This document shows positions 44,534-52,944 of a DNA stretch of 61,243 nucleotides, in pieces. The notes below the pieces were generated by a model. That model ran no database searches. It saw only the letters and a program-made list of their open reading frames with translations, and was not told the origin of the DNA. A program made the translations under genes and the position numbers. Within the stretch, counting starts at the first letter, position 1. The number at the start of each line of letters is the position of its first letter. The stretch is taken from NCBI RefSeq assembly GCF_001423405.1, contig NZ_LMNS01000023.1:1-61243 (forward strand). The letters run 5' to 3'. Source of the stretch: Methylobacterium sp. Leaf123 (lineage in GTDB: Bacteria; Pseudomonadota; Alphaproteobacteria; Rhizobiales; Beijerinckiaceae).

Positions 44534-45681
44534 AAGATCATTTCGCGATTGCTGCCGAGCACGTCTTCGACGGCGAGCGGATGCTCGGCGGTCGCACCGT
44601 GCTGCTGCGCGGTGGGCATATCATCGACGTCACCGCGGAACCGCCCGCAGGCGTGCCCCTCGTCCGGCTGCCGGCGGGCGCGGTGCTGGCGCCGGGCTTC
44701 ATCGATTGTCAGGTGAATGGCGGCGGAGGGGTGCTCCTCAACGACGATTCCAGCGTGGCCGGCATCGCCCGGATCGCGGCGGCGCACCGAAGCGGCGGCA
44801 CCACGGCCCTGCTGCCGACCCTCATCACCGACACACGGCCCGCGATCCGGGCGGCCATCGCCGGCGTTGCGGCGGCGATCCGGGCGGGCGTCCCCGGCAT
44901 CCTCGGCATCCACCTCGAAGGGCCGTTCCTGAGCCCGCAGCGGATCGGCATCCACGATCCCGCCCGGCTCGCGGACTTCGGCCCCGGCGATGCCGACCTC
45001 CTGACCGGCCTGGGCGAGCATGGCCTCACCCTGGTGACGCTGGCGCCCGAGCGGGTGCCGGCCGGCGCGGTGGCCGACCTCGTCGCCCGCGGCGCGCGCG
45101 TCTGCGCCGGGCACACAGCAGATGCGGGTCCCGCGATCCGGGCGGCGATGGCGGAAGGGCTCACCGGCTTCACCCACCTGTTCAACGCCATGTCGCAGAT
45201 CGGCCCGCGCGAGACCGGCGCGGTCGGCGTCGCCCTCGCGGAGGCCGGGACGTTCGCCGGGATCATCGCCGACGGCCACCATGTCGGCGACGACCAGCTC
45301 CGGTTGGCCCTGCGCCTTAAGGGAAGCGAGCGGCTGATGCTGGTGAGCGATGCCATGCCAACCGTCGGCGATTCCCGCGCGGACGCGTCCTTCACCCTGT
45401 TCGGGCGCCGCATCGTCCGGACCGGCGACCGGCTCACCGGCGAGGACGGCACCCTGGCGGGCGCGGCGATCACCATGGCGGAGGCCGTGCGCCACATGAG
45501 CACGCGCGGCGGGGCTTCCCTCGCGGAGGCCCTGGCGATGGCCTCGCTGACCCCGGCCCGCTTCCTCGGGCTCGACACCCGGCTCGGCCGGATCGCCCCC
45601 GGCTTTGCGGCGGACTTCGTCGCACTCTCCGCCGATATGACGGTGCTCTGCACGTGGATCGGCGGGGAACAAGCCGTCTGA
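44515..45681 (+). CDS. nagA: N-acetylglucosamine-6-phosphate deacetylase
   Basis: A 388-residue amidohydrolase that removes acetate from GlcNAc-6-phosphate. The metal and substrate motifs are complete: LAPGFIDCQVNGGGGVLLND, GIHLEGPFLSPQ, CAGHTADAGPAIRAAM, THLFNAMSQIGPRETG, IIADGHHVGDDQLRLAL and the catalytic Asp in LMLVSDAMPTVGDS. The product feeds the SIS-domain deaminase encoded upstream. The start is ATG 44515, whose first few codons (MIPLGTQ) come from the dispersed repeat, so the N-terminus differs from relatives. The conserved protein begins at about HFAIAAEHVFDGERM. It is the last gene of the murQ operon. Confidence 0.93.
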   Translation: MIPLGTQDHFAIAAEHVFDGERMLGGRTVLLRGGHIIDVTAEPPAGVPLVRLPAGAVLAPGFIDCQVNGGGGVLLNDDSSVAGIARIAAAHRSGGTTALLPTLITDTRPAIRAAIAGVAAAIRAGVPGILGIHLEGPFLSPQRIGIHDPARLADFGPGDADLLTGLGEHGLTLVTLAPERVPAGAVADLVARGARVCAGHTADAGPAIRAAMAEGLTGFTHLFNAMSQIGPRETGAVGVALAEAGTFAGIIADGHHVGDDQLRLALRLKGSERLMLVSDAMPTVGDSRADASFTLFGRRIVRTGDRLTGEDGTLAGAAITMAEAVRHMSTRGGASLAEALAMASLTPARFLGLDTRLGRIAPGFAADFVALSADMTVLCTWIGGEQAV

Positions 45682-45704
45682 GCCATGGTTCGCTCCCTCA
45701 CGGA

Positions 45705-45722
45705 GCCCGTCGGGGCGTTTTT
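45705..45722 (+). terminator. Possible short terminator after nagA
   Basis: A 4-bp GC stem GCCC/GGGC with a four-base loop is followed by GTTTTT. A second small hairpin (GCTCC/GGAGC) precedes it. The stem is short, so strength is doubtful. Confidence 0.32.
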
Positions 45723-45740
45723 CCAAGAGGATCGAGAACC

Positions 45741-46001
45741 ATGAAACTTCCGCTTCGAAGCGGCCTGTTCGCTCTGGCTGCAGCGCTGACCCTCGCCGCC
45801 GCTCCCGTGGCCGCGCAGGGCAACAGCGGCAATGCGGGCAGCGGCCTCTCCCCGTCGTCCAGCGCCACCGGCAACGACCGCAGTGCCGGGGTCAACAACG
45901 GCAATTACCGGCGGCCCGGCAGCTACGGCACGCGGCGGGCCTCCCGCTCGGTCCGGGCTCCGTCGCGGCGGTTGATGCGAAACCGCGCGCCCCGCTTCTG
46001 A
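45741..46001 (+). CDS. Small secreted basic protein, function unknown
   Basis: An 86-residue protein. The signal peptide KLPLRSGLFALAAALTLAAA ends PVAAQ, predicting export. The mature 60 residues are low-complexity: Gly/Ser/Asn-rich (GNSGNAGSGLSPSSSATGN), then Arg-rich (RRPGSYGTRRASRSVRAPSR). No Cys and no family recognised. The start ATG at 45741 has AGAGG 12 bases upstream. It sits between nagA and a GH15 gene, with a possible terminator before it. Such small Arg/Asn-rich exported proteins are common in Methylobacterium but uncharacterised. Confidence 0.65.
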   Translation: MKLPLRSGLFALAAALTLAAAPVAAQGNSGNAGSGLSPSSSATGNDRSAGVNNGNYRRPGSYGTRRASRSVRAPSRRLMRNRAPRF

Positions 46002-46093
46002 GCGGCACCCCACGCCGCGTTGCCTGATGTCGCAGGGGCGAACCCTGCGAAGCACGGAAACGTTGGCGCCGCGCCACTCGACCGGGAACGACC

Positions 46094-47977
46094 GTGACGG
46101 ACAGAGCCATCGCCGACTACGCCGTGATCGGCGATACCTGCACCACGGCCCTGATCGCCCGCGACGGTTCCCTCGACTGGCTGTGCTGGCCCCGGCATGA
46201 CGGGCCGGCGGTGTTCCTGGCCCTGCTCGACAGCGAGCAGGGCGGCACCTGCCGCCTCGTCCTCGACGATCTGTCCGAGACCATCCGCCGGTATCTGCCC
46301 GGCACCAATATCCTCGAAACCACCTTCGTCACGGCCACCGGCCGGGCGGTGCTCACCGACTTCATGCCGCTTCACCGTCATGAAACGGTGCCGGAGGAGG
46401 GGCCGGACGGCCGGGCCCAGGCTCAGGTGATCCGGCGCCTCGCCTGCCTGTCCGGCCGGGTCTCCGGTCGCTGGCGCCTGCGCCCGAGCTTCGACTATGC
46501 CCGCGCCCCGACCGAGGCGATGGCGGAGGGCGAGACCTGTATCCGCTTCCAAGGCGGAGGGGACACCATCCGCGCCGTCTGCGCCGTGCCGCTCGCCCTC
46601 CGGGGCGATGAGGCCGAGGGCGCCTTCGCGCTGGCGGCCGGCGAACGCGCCGACCTCGTGATCGCCCATGGCGATGAGCCCGTCACGAAGGGAGAGGGGC
46701 TGCCCGGCGCGGTCGATGCCTCGCTGGCCGCCACGCGGGCCTATTGGGAGGAATGGTCGGGCCGCTGCACCTATGAGGGGCCCTACCGCGAGACGGTCCT
46801 TCGCAGCGCCCTGACTTTGAAGCTCCTGACGCATGGCCCCTCCGGCGGCATCGTCGCCGCCGCGACGGCGGGGCTGCCCGAGGCGGTACCGGGCAACCGC
46901 AACTACGATTACCGCTACGTCTGGATGCGGGATGCGAGCTTCACCGTCACCGCTTTCGTCAATCTCGGCTACCAGCGCGAAGCCGCCGAGTTCCTGCGCT
47001 TCCTGCGCGAGGCCGATACGAGCCGGGGCGGTAACCTCCACCTGATGTACGCCCTCGACGGTGGGGTGCCGCGGGAAGAATCCCTCGACCATCTGCGCGG
47101 TTGGCGCGGCACCGGCCCGGTGCGGATCGGCAACGCGGCGGCGGATCAGGAGCAGTACGACATCTACGGCGAGTTCCTGGTGGCCCTCCACGGCTACCTC
47201 GAGGCGGTTGAGTACGACCCGCCGGTCAAGGTCAACGACCACCTGCCCGAGGCGCTTGGCCATCTCACCGGCCACATCCTGCGGGCCCGCCACGCGCCCG
47301 ATCACGGCCTGTGGGAGATGCGCACGGAGAAACAGCAGAGCCTGCACACCAAGGCGATGCTCTGGGTCGGCCTCGACCGCGCCGTGCAGATCGCCCGCGC
47401 CGATCCGAAGCACCGTCTCGCCAGTCCCGACACGATCGCGGATTGGGAGCGGGCGGCAGCCGAGATCCGGGCCGAGTACCACGCCCGCGGCTGGAACGCG
47501 GCGCGGGGCGCCTACACCATGGCCTACGAATCGGACGACCTCGACGCGGCCGTGCTGCGCGCGGTGCTATTCGGCGCCTTCGATCCGCACGATCCGCGGG
47601 TCGCGAGGACGCTCGAACGGGTCGGCGAGGAACTCGACGCGGGCGACCTCGTCTACCGCTACCGGATCGATGACGGGTTGGAGGGCGAGGAGGCGACCTT
47701 CACCGCCTGCAGTTTCTGGCGGGTCGGCTGTCTGGCACTGGCGGGCCGTAACGATGAGGCCACCGCCCTGTTCGAGCGGCTGCTGGCGCGGGGCAACGAT
47801 CTCGGCCTGTTCGCCGAGGAGATCGACGCGGAATCGGGCGAGCAGCGCGGAAACCTACCACAGGGCTTCACCCATATGGCGGTGATCAACCACGCCGTCC
47901 GCCTCGCCGCCTCCGACCGCGAGACGCCGACCGAGGAGCCGGATTGCCGGGCAGAGGCCGACGCCGTCCCGGCCTGA
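46094..47977 (+). CDS. Glycoside hydrolase family 15 (glucoamylase/trehalase-like)
   Basis: A 627-residue cytoplasmic enzyme. An N-terminal beta-sandwich begins IADYAVIGDTCTTALIARDG and SLDWLCWPRHDGPAVFLALL, the trehalase-like N domain. The (alpha/alpha)6 catalytic domain has NYDYRYVWMRDASFTVTAFV, EQYDIYGEFLVAL, GLWEMRTEKQQSLHTKAML with general-acid residues, and LFAEEIDAESGEQRGNLPQG with the base Glu. Relatives hydrolyse trehalose, maltose or other alpha-glucosides. There is no signal peptide. It starts at GTG 46094 (ATG is lacking near). A role in trehalose or glycogen turnover under osmotic stress is plausible but not shown. Confidence 0.9.
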   Translation: MTDRAIADYAVIGDTCTTALIARDGSLDWLCWPRHDGPAVFLALLDSEQGGTCRLVLDDLSETIRRYLPGTNILETTFVTATGRAVLTDFMPLHRHETVPEEGPDGRAQAQVIRRLACLSGRVSGRWRLRPSFDYARAPTEAMAEGETCIRFQGGGDTIRAVCAVPLALRGDEAEGAFALAAGERADLVIAHGDEPVTKGEGLPGAVDASLAATRAYWEEWSGRCTYEGPYRETVLRSALTLKLLTHGPSGGIVAAATAGLPEAVPGNRNYDYRYVWMRDASFTVTAFVNLGYQREAAEFLRFLREADTSRGGNLHLMYALDGGVPREESLDHLRGWRGTGPVRIGNAAADQEQYDIYGEFLVALHGYLEAVEYDPPVKVNDHLPEALGHLTGHILRARHAPDHGLWEMRTEKQQSLHTKAMLWVGLDRAVQIARADPKHRLASPDTIADWERAAAEIRAEYHARGWNAARGAYTMAYESDDLDAAVLRAVLFGAFDPHDPRVARTLERVGEELDAGDLVYRYRIDDGLEGEEATFTACSFWRVGCLALAGRNDEATALFERLLARGNDLGLFAEEIDAESGEQRGNLPQGFTHMAVINHAVRLAASDRETPTEEPDCRAEADAVPA

Positions 47978-48046
47978 TCGACACAAACCGGACCGATTGT
48001 CGGGCTACCTCTGATTCCGAGGGTGCAGCGATGCGGAGGAGATCCG

Positions 48047-48295
48047 ATGCGAAGCTACAACCTGTTCCGCCGCCGGGGCAGGGAAGCGCTTTTCTGCGCA
48101 GTTCCGGAGAGCTGTGCCGTGCCGCGCTTCGTCGGCGGGCGCCGCTGGACCTTCGGTGGACGGATCGATGAAAGCGCGAGCCCGCCCCCCGGCTTCGACG
48201 ACCGCGCGGCGGCGACCGCCGTGCGCTTCAACGGCTTCTACCTGTTCCAGTGCCTCGACGAGGCCGGGACCGAGCGGGCGGCCGACGGCCCCTGA
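48047..48295 (+). CDS. Small hypothetical protein, strong ribosome binding site
   Basis: An 82-residue protein starting MRSYNLFRRRGREALFCAVP and ending FQCLDEAGTERAADGP. It has no signal or membrane span; the middle (FVGGRRWTFGGRIDESASPP) looks like short beta strands. No family recognised. GGAGGAG lies five bases before the ATG at 48047, one of the best binding sites in the window, which makes translation likely. It is followed 81 bases later by a PilZ gene on the same strand. Confidence 0.6.
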   Translation: MRSYNLFRRRGREALFCAVPESCAVPRFVGGRRWTFGGRIDESASPPPGFDDRAAATAVRFNGFYLFQCLDEAGTERAADGP

Positions 48296-48376
48296 GCGGG
48301 TGGGCCATCCTGTCGAGCATTCTTTAACGGCCGGCATGCCAGACAGGCCTGCAATCAGGCGGGCCGGAGACCGATC

Positions 48377-48793
48377 ATGATCAGCGAGAAGCGCCAGGAG
48401 CCTCGCAAGCGAACCTTTCTCAAGGGACGGATCCACTTCAACAAGGGTGCGTCCAGCATGGACTGCCTCGTGCGCGATTTCTCGGAGATGGGCGCACGGC
48501 TGGAGTTGAGCGAGACCAGCACCCTGCCGGACACGTTCGACCTCTTCATCCCGCAGAAAGAAATCACCCTCCGGTCGAACCTGCGCTGGCGCCGCGGCGA
48601 CGCGGTCGGCGTCGCCTTCGCGGAAGTGCAGAAGCCCGCCGCCGAGCCGGCCCCGTCGGTGGACCCGTCGCTCGCCGTCCTGCTGCGCCGGATCGCCGAG
48701 TTGGAGGCCGAGAATGCCGGCCTGCGTGCGGTGATCGCGTCCATGGGGAGCAGCATGGGAGCTGGATCGACGAACGGGACACGGCACGCCTGA
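48377..48793 (+). CDS. PilZ-domain protein with C-terminal coiled coil
   Basis: A 138-residue protein. The PilZ domain has the c-di-GMP-binding RxxxR region at the start (EKRQEPRKRTFLKGRIHF) and the DxSxxG motif in VRDFSEMGARLELSE, followed by TFDLFIPQKEITLRSNLRWR. A Pro-rich linker then joins a short leucine-zipper-like helix LAVLLRRIAELEAENAGLRA. It should bind cyclic di-GMP and relay the signal to a partner or act as a dimer, affecting motility, envelope or polysaccharide. The start ATG at 48377 lies in a normal context. It converges on the HIT gene. Confidence 0.88.
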   Translation: MISEKRQEPRKRTFLKGRIHFNKGASSMDCLVRDFSEMGARLELSETSTLPDTFDLFIPQKEITLRSNLRWRRGDAVGVAFAEVQKPAAEPAPSVDPSLAVLLRRIAELEAENAGLRAVIASMGSSMGAGSTNGTRHA

Positions 48794-48799
48794 GCGGAG

Positions 48800-48840
48800 G
48801 CGACATCCGCGCTCCTGAAGAGGACGCGAACGGATGTCGC
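48800..48840. terminator. Ten-bp hairpin between convergent PilZ and HIT genes
   Basis: The arms GCGACATCCG (48800-48809) and CGGATGTCGC (48831-48840) pair perfectly, with a 21-base loop. It lies seven bases past the PilZ stop and nine before the HIT stop. There is no T-tract, so termination on either strand is possible but unproven. Confidence 0.42.
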
Positions 48841-48849
48841 GGAGCCGGC

Positions 48850-49278
48850 TCAGCCCTCGTCCAAAGCCGCCCGGATGCGCGCGGCATGCTCGGCGAGCAC
48901 CGCATTGTCGGCCATGCCGCCCTCGTGGCGCTTCAGCGGCACGCCGTCATGGCGCGGCACGAGGTGGAAATGCAGGTGGAACACCGTCTGCCCGCCGGCC
49001 GGCTCGTTGTACTGGAACAGCGTCAGCCCATCGGCCTTGAAGGCCGCCTTCACCGCACGGCCGACCCGCTGCACCGTGCCGATCACGGCCGCGAGCGTCT
49101 GCGGCTCGGCATCGAGCAGCCCGCGCGAGGGCACCTTCGGGATGACGAGGGTATGGCCCTCGCCCTGGGGCATCACATCCATGAAGGCGAGGCTGTGCTG
49201 GTCCTCGTAGACCTTGTGGGCGGGGATCTCCCCGCGCAGGATCTTCCCGAAGATGTTGTCCGGATCGTAGGGCGTCAT
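48850..49278 (-). CDS. HIT-family (histidine triad) nucleotide hydrolase
   Basis: A 142-residue cytoplasmic protein. It starts MTPYDPDNIFGKILRGEIPA and HKVYEDQHSLAFMDVMPQGE, with GHTLVIPKVPSRGLLD and the catalytic triad HLHFHLVPRHDG. This is the HinT/HIT-like branch that hydrolyses adenosine phosphoramidates or related nucleotides. The C-terminus is slightly extended relative to HinT. I chose ATG 49278, the family start; the frame opens further upstream without conservation. It is alone on its strand between PilZ and the CDF exporter. Confidence 0.93.
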   Translation of the reverse strand: MTPYDPDNIFGKILRGEIPAHKVYEDQHSLAFMDVMPQGEGHTLVIPKVPSRGLLDAEPQTLAAVIGTVQRVGRAVKAAFKADGLTLFQYNEPAGGQTVFHLHFHLVPRHDGVPLKRHEGGMADNAVLAEHAARIRAALDEG

Positions 49279-49410
49279 CGCACGGCTCCTGGCAGAAACG
49301 GGCGGCACGTTGCACGGGCCGGCTCATCGCAGCAACCTCGCCAGCAACCTTGACCACTCCCGCGGCGTTGACGAGCCCGTGACGGCGGCGTGCGCCGCTC
49401 AGGAGCGGAC

Positions 49411-50433
49411 ATGGCCGAAAGCACGGGTGCGATCTACACGGCGGCGGGCGCCAACCTCGCCATCGCGGCGGCGAAGTTCGTCGGCGCCTTCCTCACCGGC
49501 TCGACCGCGATGCTGGCCGAGGGCGCGCACTCGCTGGTCGACACCGCCAACCAGCTCCTGCTGCTGGTCGGCCTGAAGCGGGCGAAGCGACCGGCGGACG
49601 CCAAGCATCCCTTCGGCTACGGGCGCGAGGTGTATTTCTACGCCTTCATCGTCGCCCTGTTCATCTTCCTCGGCGGCGGCATCTTCGCCATCTACGAGGG
49701 CGCCCACAAGATCGAGAATCCCGAGCCCGCCGCCGACGCGACCCTGTTCGGCGTGCAACTCTCCGGCTTCTGGGTGAACGTCTCGATCCTCGGCTTCGCG
49801 ATCCTGGCGGAGGGTTACTCCTGCATGGTTGCCGTGAAGGCGTTCTGGGCGGAGAAGGGCGAGCGCGGTGCCATCACCGCGATCCAGCGCAGCAAGGACC
49901 CGGCGCTCTACACGATCCTCGTGGAGGACGTCGCCGCGCTGATCGGCCTCGTCATCGCCATCGGCGGCGTGGTGCTCGCGCATGTCCTCGACAAGCCCGC
50001 GCTCGACGGCTGGGCCTCGATCGGCATCGGCCTCGTTCTGATCGGCATGTCGATCTTCCTGATGATCGAGACCCACGGCCTCCTGATCGGCGAGGCCGCC
50101 GACCCGGAGGTGGTGCGCACGATCCAGGCGGCGGTGCGCGAGGAGAGCGCGGTCCAGCACGTCAACGAGGTGCTGACCCAGCATCTCGGCCCGTCGGACA
50201 TCCTCGTGAACCTCAGCCTCGACTTTGCCGACGACGTACCCGCGGGTGAAGTGGAGCAGACGGTGGCGCGGCTGGAGCAACGGATCAAGGCGAAGAGCCG
50301 CAACGTCACCCGCGTCTTCATCGAGATCCAGGCGCGGAAGGCGCATGCCGCCGGGCATGCACCGACCGACAAGCCCACCGATGCGCCGACGGGCCACGAC
50401 GCTGCCCCGCCCGGCTCCGCCGTTCCGGCGTGA
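49411..50433 (+). CDS. Cation diffusion facilitator (CDF) metal exporter
   Basis: A 340-residue inner-membrane protein with six helices. Helix 2 holds metal residues in AMLAEGAHSLVDTANQLLLL, which resembles the HxxxD site of CDF proteins, and helix 5 holds LYTILVEDVAALIGLVIAIG. HPFGYGREVYFYAFIVAL is also typical. The cytosolic domain runs from HVNEVLTQHLGPSDILVNLS to residue 310, followed by a His/Thr/Pro/Ala tail. The likely substrates are divalent metals such as Zn, Fe, Co or Mn. The ATG at 49411 has AGGAG seven bases upstream. It converges on ada with only four bases between stops. Confidence 0.9.
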   Translation: MAESTGAIYTAAGANLAIAAAKFVGAFLTGSTAMLAEGAHSLVDTANQLLLLVGLKRAKRPADAKHPFGYGREVYFYAFIVALFIFLGGGIFAIYEGAHKIENPEPAADATLFGVQLSGFWVNVSILGFAILAEGYSCMVAVKAFWAEKGERGAITAIQRSKDPALYTILVEDVAALIGLVIAIGGVVLAHVLDKPALDGWASIGIGLVLIGMSIFLMIETHGLLIGEAADPEVVRTIQAAVREESAVQHVNEVLTQHLGPSDILVNLSLDFADDVPAGEVEQTVARLEQRIKAKSRNVTRVFIEIQARKAHAAGHAPTDKPTDAPTGHDAAPPGSAVPA

Positions 50434-50437
50434 GGGG

Positions 50438-51523
50438 TTACCGCTTCACCCCCTCGCGGGCGAGCAGGGCCGCCTTGCGCGCCGTGCCCCAGCGGTAGCC
50501 CGAGAGCGCCCCGTCCGAGCGCACGACCCGATGGCAGGGGATCGCGACGGCCAGCGCGTTGGCGCCGCAGGCCATGGCCACCGCCCGCACCGCCGCCGGC
50601 TCGCCGATGGCGCGGGCGATCTCGGCATAGGTCGCCGTCGTGCCGACCGGGATGCGGCGCAGCGCCTGCCACACCCGCTGCTGGAAGGCGGTGCCGCCGA
50701 CATCCAGCGGCAGATCGAAGGCCCCCCCCGGCGCTGCGACGAGGCGCACGACGTCAGTCACCGTGGACGCGAAATCCGCGTCGCCGGCCGCGATCACCGC
50801 CTTGGGGAAACGCGCCGTCAGATCGCGTTGGAGCGCCTCGGCATCGTCGCCGAGCAAGATCGCGCAGATCCCTCGAACGGTCGCCGCCACCAGCACCAGC
50901 CCGAGGGCACAGGCGTCGATCGCGAAACAGATCCGCTCGCCCGCGCCGCCCTTGCGGTAGGCCGACGGACTCATGCCGAGCCGCTCCGCCCCGCCCGCGT
51001 AGAACCGGCTCGGCGCGCCGTAGCCTGCTGCGTAGACGCTCTCGGTCACGGTTTTGCCCTCGGCGAGGCTGTCGGCGGCGCGGGCCGCGCGGTGGGCTTG
51101 GGCGTAGGCCCGCGGCGTCACGCCGGTGACCGTCTTGAAGATCCGGTGAAAGTGGAACGGGCTCAGGGACGCCGCACGGGCCAGCGCGTCGAGGGAAGGC
51201 GGCGTCTCCGCCGCCTCGATCAGCCGGCAGGCGCGGGTGATTGTTTCGGCGTGCTGCTCGGACAGAGAGGGCTCGTCGGGCCGGCAGCGGCGGCAGGACC
51301 GGAATCCCGCGGCCTCCGCCTCGGCTGATCCAGCATGGAAGGAAAGGTTTTCGGGGCGCGCCGCCCGCGAGGGACAACTCGGCCGGCAATAGACCCCCGT
51401 GGAGCGCACCGCGTAGACGAAACGCCCATCGAAACCGCCATCGCGCGCGGCGACGGCGGCGCGCATCTGTGCCTCGGTGAGGGGCGCCGCGTCGGGCGGG
51501 GCGATTTCGGGTTCGGCGAGCAT
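50438..51523 (-). CDS. ada: Ada: bifunctional DNA methyltransferase and transcriptional activator
   Basis: A 361-residue repair protein. The N-terminal zinc domain has the methyl-phosphotriester acceptor region GVYCRPSCPSRAARPENLSF and the second Cys pair GFRSCRRCRPDE. An AraC-type helix-turn-helix follows (LSPFHFHRIFKTVTGVTPRA and VYAAGYGAPSRFYAG). The C-terminal O6-methylguanine methyltransferase has the acceptor Cys in AVAIPCHRVVRSDGALSGYR. All domains are intact, so it should repair alkylated DNA and activate its regulon. The start ATG at 51523 has GGAGGAG seven bases upstream; the longer open frame is not used. It is alone, with no alkB nearby. Confidence 0.95.
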   Translation of the reverse strand: MLAEPEIAPPDAAPLTEAQMRAAVAARDGGFDGRFVYAVRSTGVYCRPSCPSRAARPENLSFHAGSAEAEAAGFRSCRRCRPDEPSLSEQHAETITRACRLIEAAETPPSLDALARAASLSPFHFHRIFKTVTGVTPRAYAQAHRAARAADSLAEGKTVTESVYAAGYGAPSRFYAGGAERLGMSPSAYRKGGAGERICFAIDACALGLVLVAATVRGICAILLGDDAEALQRDLTARFPKAVIAAGDADFASTVTDVVRLVAAPGGAFDLPLDVGGTAFQQRVWQALRRIPVGTTATYAEIARAIGEPAAVRAVAMACGANALAVAIPCHRVVRSDGALSGYRWGTARKAALLAREGVKR

Positions 51524-51639
51524 CGGCTCCTCCGGGAGAAGGGATGCGGCGATCCTGGCGCGAGACGGCGGCTGGTGCATCCCGTCCCTTGCGGTCGAAT
51601 CGCTTGTCGCGTTCGCTTGCCGACGATTTCCGACCCGCA

Positions 51640-51748
51640 CCTCATCCTGAGGTGCCGCGAAAGCGGCCTCGAAGGATGCTCCAGGAAACGCGCGGGACCT
51701 GGAAGATCCTTCGAGGCTTCCGCTTCGCTCCAGCACCTCAGGATGAGG
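51640..51748. repeat. REP-like palindromic element, family C, second copy
   Basis: Terminal arms CCTCATCCTGAGGTGC (51640-51655) and GCACCTCAGGATGAGG (51733-51748) are exact inverse complements. Inner arms include CCTCGAAGGAT and ATCCTTCGAGG. It lies between ada and the M20 amidohydrolase and is related to 40078-40209. Confidence 0.88.
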
Positions 51749-51774
51749 GCGAGGGGCGGACGAAAGCCGATGAT

Positions 51775-52944
51775 TTAGGCCGCCGTGCGCCGCTCCACCA
51801 TCCGCGCCAGATAGGCCGCGCCGAGCGGGATCAGGCTATCGTCGAAATCGAAGCTCGCATTGTGCAGGCCCGGCCCCGGCGTGGCGCCGAGCCAGGCATA
51901 GGCGCCGGGCACCGCCGCGACCATGTCGGCAAAGTCTTCGCTGCCCATGCGCGGGACGGTGTTGGCTTCGACCTTTTCGGAGCCGAACAGCTCGGCGGCG
52001 GTCTCGGCCGCGGCCGCCGCCTGCTCGGGATGGTTGTCGAGCACCGAGAACACGTCGCGCAGGTCCACCTCGATGGTGGCGCCGTAGGCTGCAGCGAAGC
52101 CCGCTGCCAGTTCGCGGATGCGCCCCGCGATCAGCTTACGCAGGTCGGCATCGAAGGTGCGCACAGTGCCGGTGAGATGCGCGCCCTCGGGGATGACGTT
52201 GTAGGCCGCGCCCGCATGGATCTGCGTGACCGAGACCACGGCGGATTTCAGCGGGTTGCTGTTGCGGCTGACGATCGACTGCATCGCCTGCACCAGCCCC
52301 GTCGCGATCACGATCGGATCGATGCCCTGGTGCGGCATGGCCGCATGCGCGCCGCGGCCGGTGATGCGGATGTCGAAGAAGTCCGCCGCCGCCATGATCG
52401 GGCCGGGCCGCACCTGCAGCACGCCGTGCGGGCCATGGGGCGCGTTGTGGATCGCGTAGATCTCGTCGACCGGGAATTTCTCGAACAGGCCGTCGGCGAT
52501 CATCGCGCGGGCCCCACCCAACCCTTCCTCCGCTGGCTGGAACACGAACACGGCGGTGCCGTCGAAATCCCGCGTCTCGGCGAGGTAGCGGGCGGCGCCG
52601 ACCAGCATGGTGGTGTGGCCGTCATGCCCGCAGGCATGCATCTTTCCCGGCACGGTGGAGCGGTAGGGGAGGTTGGTCTCCTCGGTGATCGGCAGGGCGT
52701 CCATGTCGGCGCGCAGGCCGATCCGGCGAGACCCCGGCCGGCCCTGCAGCACGCCGACCACGCCGGTCTTGCCGAGCCCCCGGTGGACCTCGATGCCGAA
52801 CCGTTCGAGATGCGCGGCGACGATGCCGGAGGTGCGGACCTCCTCGAAGCCGATCTCGGGATGGGCGTGGAGATCGCGCCGCAGGGCGGTCAGCTCGTCG
52901 GCATAGCTGCGGATGCGGTCGATCGGGTTCGTATGCGGGCTCAT
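51775..52944 (-). CDS. M20-family amidohydrolase (hippurate hydrolase-like)
   Basis: A 389-residue cytoplasmic metal-dependent hydrolase. The catalytic domain includes LHAHPEIGFEEVRTSGIVA, RADMDALPITEETNLPYRST, KMHACGHDGHTTMLVGAARY with the metal Cys/His, and QPAEEGLGGARAMIADGLF. A lid domain contains ITGRGAHAAMPHQGIDPIVI. SEDFADMVAAVPGAYAWLG closes the metal site. Relatives cleave N-acyl or N-acetyl amino acids, hippurate or indole conjugates. The start ATG at 52944 overlaps the upstream gene stop by four bases, so the two are translationally coupled. The pairing with a FemAB/GNAT-like protein suggests a role in envelope or amino-acid conjugates. Confidence 0.92.
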   Translation of the reverse strand: MSPHTNPIDRIRSYADELTALRRDLHAHPEIGFEEVRTSGIVAAHLERFGIEVHRGLGKTGVVGVLQGRPGSRRIGLRADMDALPITEETNLPYRSTVPGKMHACGHDGHTTMLVGAARYLAETRDFDGTAVFVFQPAEEGLGGARAMIADGLFEKFPVDEIYAIHNAPHGPHGVLQVRPGPIMAAADFFDIRITGRGAHAAMPHQGIDPIVIATGLVQAMQSIVSRNSNPLKSAVVSVTQIHAGAAYNVIPEGAHLTGTVRTFDADLRKLIAGRIRELAAGFAAAYGATIEVDLRDVFSVLDNHPEQAAAAAETAAELFGSEKVEANTVPRMGSEDFADMVAAVPGAYAWLGATPGPGLHNASFDFDDSLIPLGAAYLARMVERRTAA

